Notes under the pieces: model-generated
Databases searched by the model: none
Seen by the model: only the letters and a program-made list of their open reading frames with translations
What the model was told of the DNA's origin: nothing
Shown: positions 12,741 through 12,983 of the stretch, one piece after another
Position numbering within the stretch: the stretch's first letter is position 1
Layout of the letters: each line of letters starts with the position of its first letter
Assembly (NCBI GenBank): GCA_964250215.1
Contig: CAXUEX010000079.1
Span: forward strand, 1-12,983
Length of the DNA: 12,983 nucleotides
Direction of reading: 5' to 3'
Source: DAIDJM01 sp964250215
Lineage (GTDB): Bacteria; Pseudomonadota; Alphaproteobacteria; Acetobacterales; Acetobacteraceae
Translations under genes and position numbers: made by a program

Positions 12741-12983
12741 AAGGCCGCGACCGAGCAGTCGCCGCCGTCGTGGCGGATCTTGTCGCAGAACATGGCGGCA
12801 TCCCGGGTGCTGGGGAAGCCGCCGGTGCGCAGGCGCCACACCTTGTGGCCGGCGAGGTCGGCGCGCAGCACGGTGGGGTCGCGCTGTGCCAGCAGTTCGG
12901 GGGATTTGGCGCGGTCGGCTTCCCAGGCGGCGCGGGCGGCGAGTTCGCTGTCGAACGCGCCGAGCTGGACGCTGAGCGCGGTG
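12737..12983 (-). CDS. SPOR-domain protein, C-terminal part only
   Basis: The window cuts this gene; 81 C-terminal codons are seen, ending with TGA at 12739-12737. They make a SPOR domain: 'TALSVQLGAFDSELAARAAWE' split as strand (1-10) and helix (11-33), then 'VWRLRTGGFPSTRDAAMFCDKI' (48-69) and a final strand ending 'CSVAAF'. SPOR domains bind glycan strands stripped of stem peptides and so bring proteins to the division septum. In alphaproteobacteria a SPOR protein with an N-terminal membrane anchor commonly precedes nagZ. The anchor would lie beyond the window. C66 and C76 could form a disulfide, as in some periplasmic SPOR domains. The stop overlaps the proposed nagZ CTG. Confidence 0.85.
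   Translation of the reverse strand, partial: TALSVQLGAFDSELAARAAWEADRAKSPELLAQRDPTVLRADLAGHKVWRLRTGGFPSTRDAAMFCDKIRHDGGDCSVAAF

Noticed and set aside
1..12983. CRISPR array, tRNA, rRNA, insertion sequence or prophage genes
   Set aside because: No regularly spaced repeats, cloverleaf-like sequence, transposase, integrase or phage structural motif was seen on either strand.

Overview
The window is GC-rich, tightly packed bacterial chromosome. The gene set, and especially the reverse-strand order SPOR protein - nagZ - scpA - scpB - tatB - tatC - serS, is typical of Alphaproteobacteria. The protein sequences and the site-2 protease lodged between nagZ and scpA suggest a member of the Rhodospirillales, perhaps Acetobacteraceae. 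This placement is inferred from gene order and remembered sequence similarity, not from a search.

Left half (plus strand, about 200-7240): a GNAT acetyltransferase is followed by a non-coding spacer with two palindromic elements. Next come a coupled pair of glucokinase (glk) and histidine phosphatase, then secB. A Phd/VapC toxin-antitoxin module follows, with a near-consensus promoter and operator-like palindromes. After it lie the pair map-radC, a conserved-looking but uncharacterised cysteine-containing protein that starts at TTG inside the radC stop, and a Uma2-family nuclease-like protein.

Right half (minus strand, 12983-7276): one unbroken operon of eight genes with overlaps or 3-nt gaps at every junction. 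From upstream to downstream these are a SPOR-domain protein (cut by the window edge), nagZ, an M50 site-2 protease, scpA, scpB, tatB, tatC and serS. It links peptidoglycan recycling, intramembrane proteolysis, chromosome condensation, Tat export and seryl-tRNA charging. No tatA lies between scpB and tatB, where many alphaproteobacteria carry it. The two halves converge in a 35-bp gap at 7241-7275.

Most of the window is ordinary housekeeping. I found no CRISPR array, tRNA, rRNA, intact insertion sequence or prophage gene, and no clearly new multi-gene system. The points most worth a second look are the uncharacterised protein at 5777-6652, the apparent non-AUG (CTG) start of nagZ, the inserted loop in SecB, the palindromic elements at 822-935, the Phd/VapC control region, and a possible 11-codon leader ORF before the acetyltransferase.
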